NCBI RefSeq assembly: GCF_000485595.1
Contig: NW_014577150.1
Coordinates: 37,624-62,968, forward strand
Length of the DNA stretch: 25,345 nt
Origin: Priapulus caudatus
Taxonomy: Eukaryota > Priapulida > Priapulimorpha > Priapulimorphida > Priapulidae
Direction: 5' to 3'
The notes beneath the pieces are model-generated. The model was not told the DNA's origin and made no database searches. It saw nothing but the letters and a program-made list of their open reading frames with translations. Below, piece by piece: positions 24,185 to 25,345 of the stretch (its first letter is position 1; each line of letters begins with the position of its first letter). A program made the position numbers and the translations under genes.

Positions 24185-25132
24185 GCATTAGGGTAGGGTA
24201 GGTCACTAGGGTAGACGATACCACCAAAGCGGCGTGACTGAATGAGACCGTGGCTGCCTGGCTGGGGTGTTGATAGACAGTGACCATGCACGGCCAATCA
24301 TGAACAGCCAACAGCAGGAATACACATTGCTAGCAATCGTATCTAGGATGCAGGCTACGCTCTCAACCGATGGTACTTATTCTGCATACGGAATGGCAAG
24401 TGCTATCCGGAAAGATACGCATACACGCATGGTTCGTATTCGATGAGGAAAGCTGCCAAGCACACCTGACAGTCAAACACGAACGAAGTATCGTCTGTCG
24501 CCACTCTACGTGCTGCCGGCACATCGTAGGAGATAATAACCATTACCGAATTAAACCCAACCTACGCGCGCCCATCTATGCGACAGCCTTTCTTTAATAT
24601 TCGGTACAACTATAACACAGTAACGAGCACAATGTCGACTCGTCTTAGCCGTCTACTGATAGACGGGGAATACTGATAAGCAGGCCGATTTCCTTGATCG
24701 GTTTTGATTGATTATAGTCATTAGGCTGAGCAATTTAATTGAGTTAAACCCTGAAATTTATGTATGCTATACATTTTTTCTTCAATTAGCGAAATTTGCA
24801 TACACTTGTTACGTTTCGCCAATCGCAGACGATGAGAAATGGCTTTTAAAATTCCATAGAAACTAGAAATGTCACTCAAAGATATAAATTGCGTCTCTCT
24901 GGGAGATATAAATAATGGTTATTATTTCCTATTTTGACCCGCTGCGGGACAGAATACGATGATTTACTTGTTTAGAGAAACTGCATGTCAATCCGATTAA
25001 TAGATTGAGCGCGCGAACGTCCGTAGAGTTACAGCGAAGCATCCACGCTGTGCGACGGCTCAATTCACGATACTAAAGAGAAAGATCACCACTAAAAGTA
25101 AAGTTCATTGCCAGCTGTATAGCTATATTTAT

Positions 25133-25140
25133 GGGGTTAG
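25133..25140. repeat. Possible 8-bp target-site duplication
   Basis: GGGGTTAG directly precedes the transposon end. An 8-bp duplication is typical of hAT elements. The partner copy would lie beyond the window. Confidence 0.3.
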
Positions 25141-25345
25141 CAGGGCCGTACCCAGAGGTTTGGCACAGGGGGGTTACAAAATGGCGATGCGAAGCTTCGC
25201 CCCGAGCCGCGAAGCGGTGAGTGGGGGGAGAGTCCGGCCAATTTTTTTTGGGTTTTTTAACATGCTTAGATGTTATTTCCTGGCATCTAGTTCACTTCAA
25301 TTGTTTGTTGAATTCATACAAAAAAACAGTGTATATCCCCATAAT
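25141..25345. mobile_element. Left end of a hAT-like DNA transposon, probably non-autonomous (partial)
   Basis: The sequence opens with CAGGGCCGTACCCAGAGG and a G-run, the CAGGG(C)CG...CCAGGGGGG style of terminal repeat seen in many dispersed hAT-type elements of invertebrates. Inside is the palindrome GCGAAGCTTCGC (25189-25200) and a stem formed by GCTTCGC (25194-25200) and GCGAAGC (25209-25215), followed by a G-run and T-runs. No transposase frame appears in the 205 bp available. Superfamily assignment rests on the remembered terminal motif and is not proven. Confidence 0.6.

Larger units (their letters stand above)
23143..25132. other. Intergenic stretch with decayed repeats and short palindromes
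   Basis: Contains the decayed repeat block at 23397-23639, an ERR/FTZ-F1-type half-site at 24163-24171, a short TTAGGG-like run at 24188-24202 and a 75-codon open frame at 24370-24597 (plus) with no recognised domain. Confidence 0.4.

Noticed and set aside
24370-24597. 75-codon ATG-initiated frame
   Set aside because: Length is within chance expectation, the cysteine/histidine spacing fits no zinc-finger pattern and no homology is recognised.

Overview
This is a eukaryotic, metazoan window. The one confident gene part is a protein-coding first exon on the minus strand (6676-6867). It encodes a signal peptide and the start of a Frizzled cysteine-rich domain and ends at a GT splice donor. The rest is non-coding DNA with long AC/GT, AT, GA, CAT and tetranucleotide arrays. 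Summing the arrays listed below gives about 3.2 kb, roughly one eighth of the window. Dense CpG, dinucleotide arrays over 100 bp, a ten-N scaffold gap and a transposon end of a kind common in aquatic invertebrates suggest a draft assembly of an invertebrate bilaterian. The sequence does not fix the phylum.

Layout. The Frizzled gene is read right to left. Positions 1-6675 are its first intron, or intron plus whatever lies beyond. I could not find the next CRD exon on that strand, so the intron probably runs past the left edge. The intron holds a promoter- or enhancer-like cluster (4385-4500: inverted CCAAT, CRE-like site, RFX X-box-like site, homeodomain cores and a consensus plus-strand splice donor). 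Another block (4791-4835) recurs, diverged, in the 5' flank of the gene. The 5' flank (6868-7400) carries a candidate upstream ORF, a CCAAT box, three TGACAG/CTGTCA sites and two perfect palindromic CREs.

From about 7.4 kb to the right end I see no supportable gene. The landmarks there are: a 288-bp AC-rich array (8571-8858); a (CA)58 array next to the scaffold gap (11161-11307) with an exact 95-bp repeat at a 200-bp offset; a CCAAT/E2F cluster (12525-12554); GT arrays at 13.3 and 15.7 kb; a CAT array (15314-15497); a CpG-rich promoter-like segment (14890-15090); a GACA/GGAC/GATA array and a (GA)48 tract (18.3-18.8 kb); a cluster of six CRE half-sites (19840-20019); a pyrimidine tract (20.7-20.9 kb); a GGAC-to-GGAT array (22.7-23.1 kb); decayed repeats (23.4-23.6 kb); and the left end of a hAT-like DNA transposon from 25141 to the edge.

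Working picture: the window covers the start of a Wnt receptor gene of the Frizzled-5/8 class with its upstream regulatory DNA. No multi-gene system, operon, CRISPR array or RNA gene is visible. The most useful leads are the intron inside the Frizzled CRD, the duplicated intron/promoter element, the CRE clusters and the probable assembly fault at the gap.
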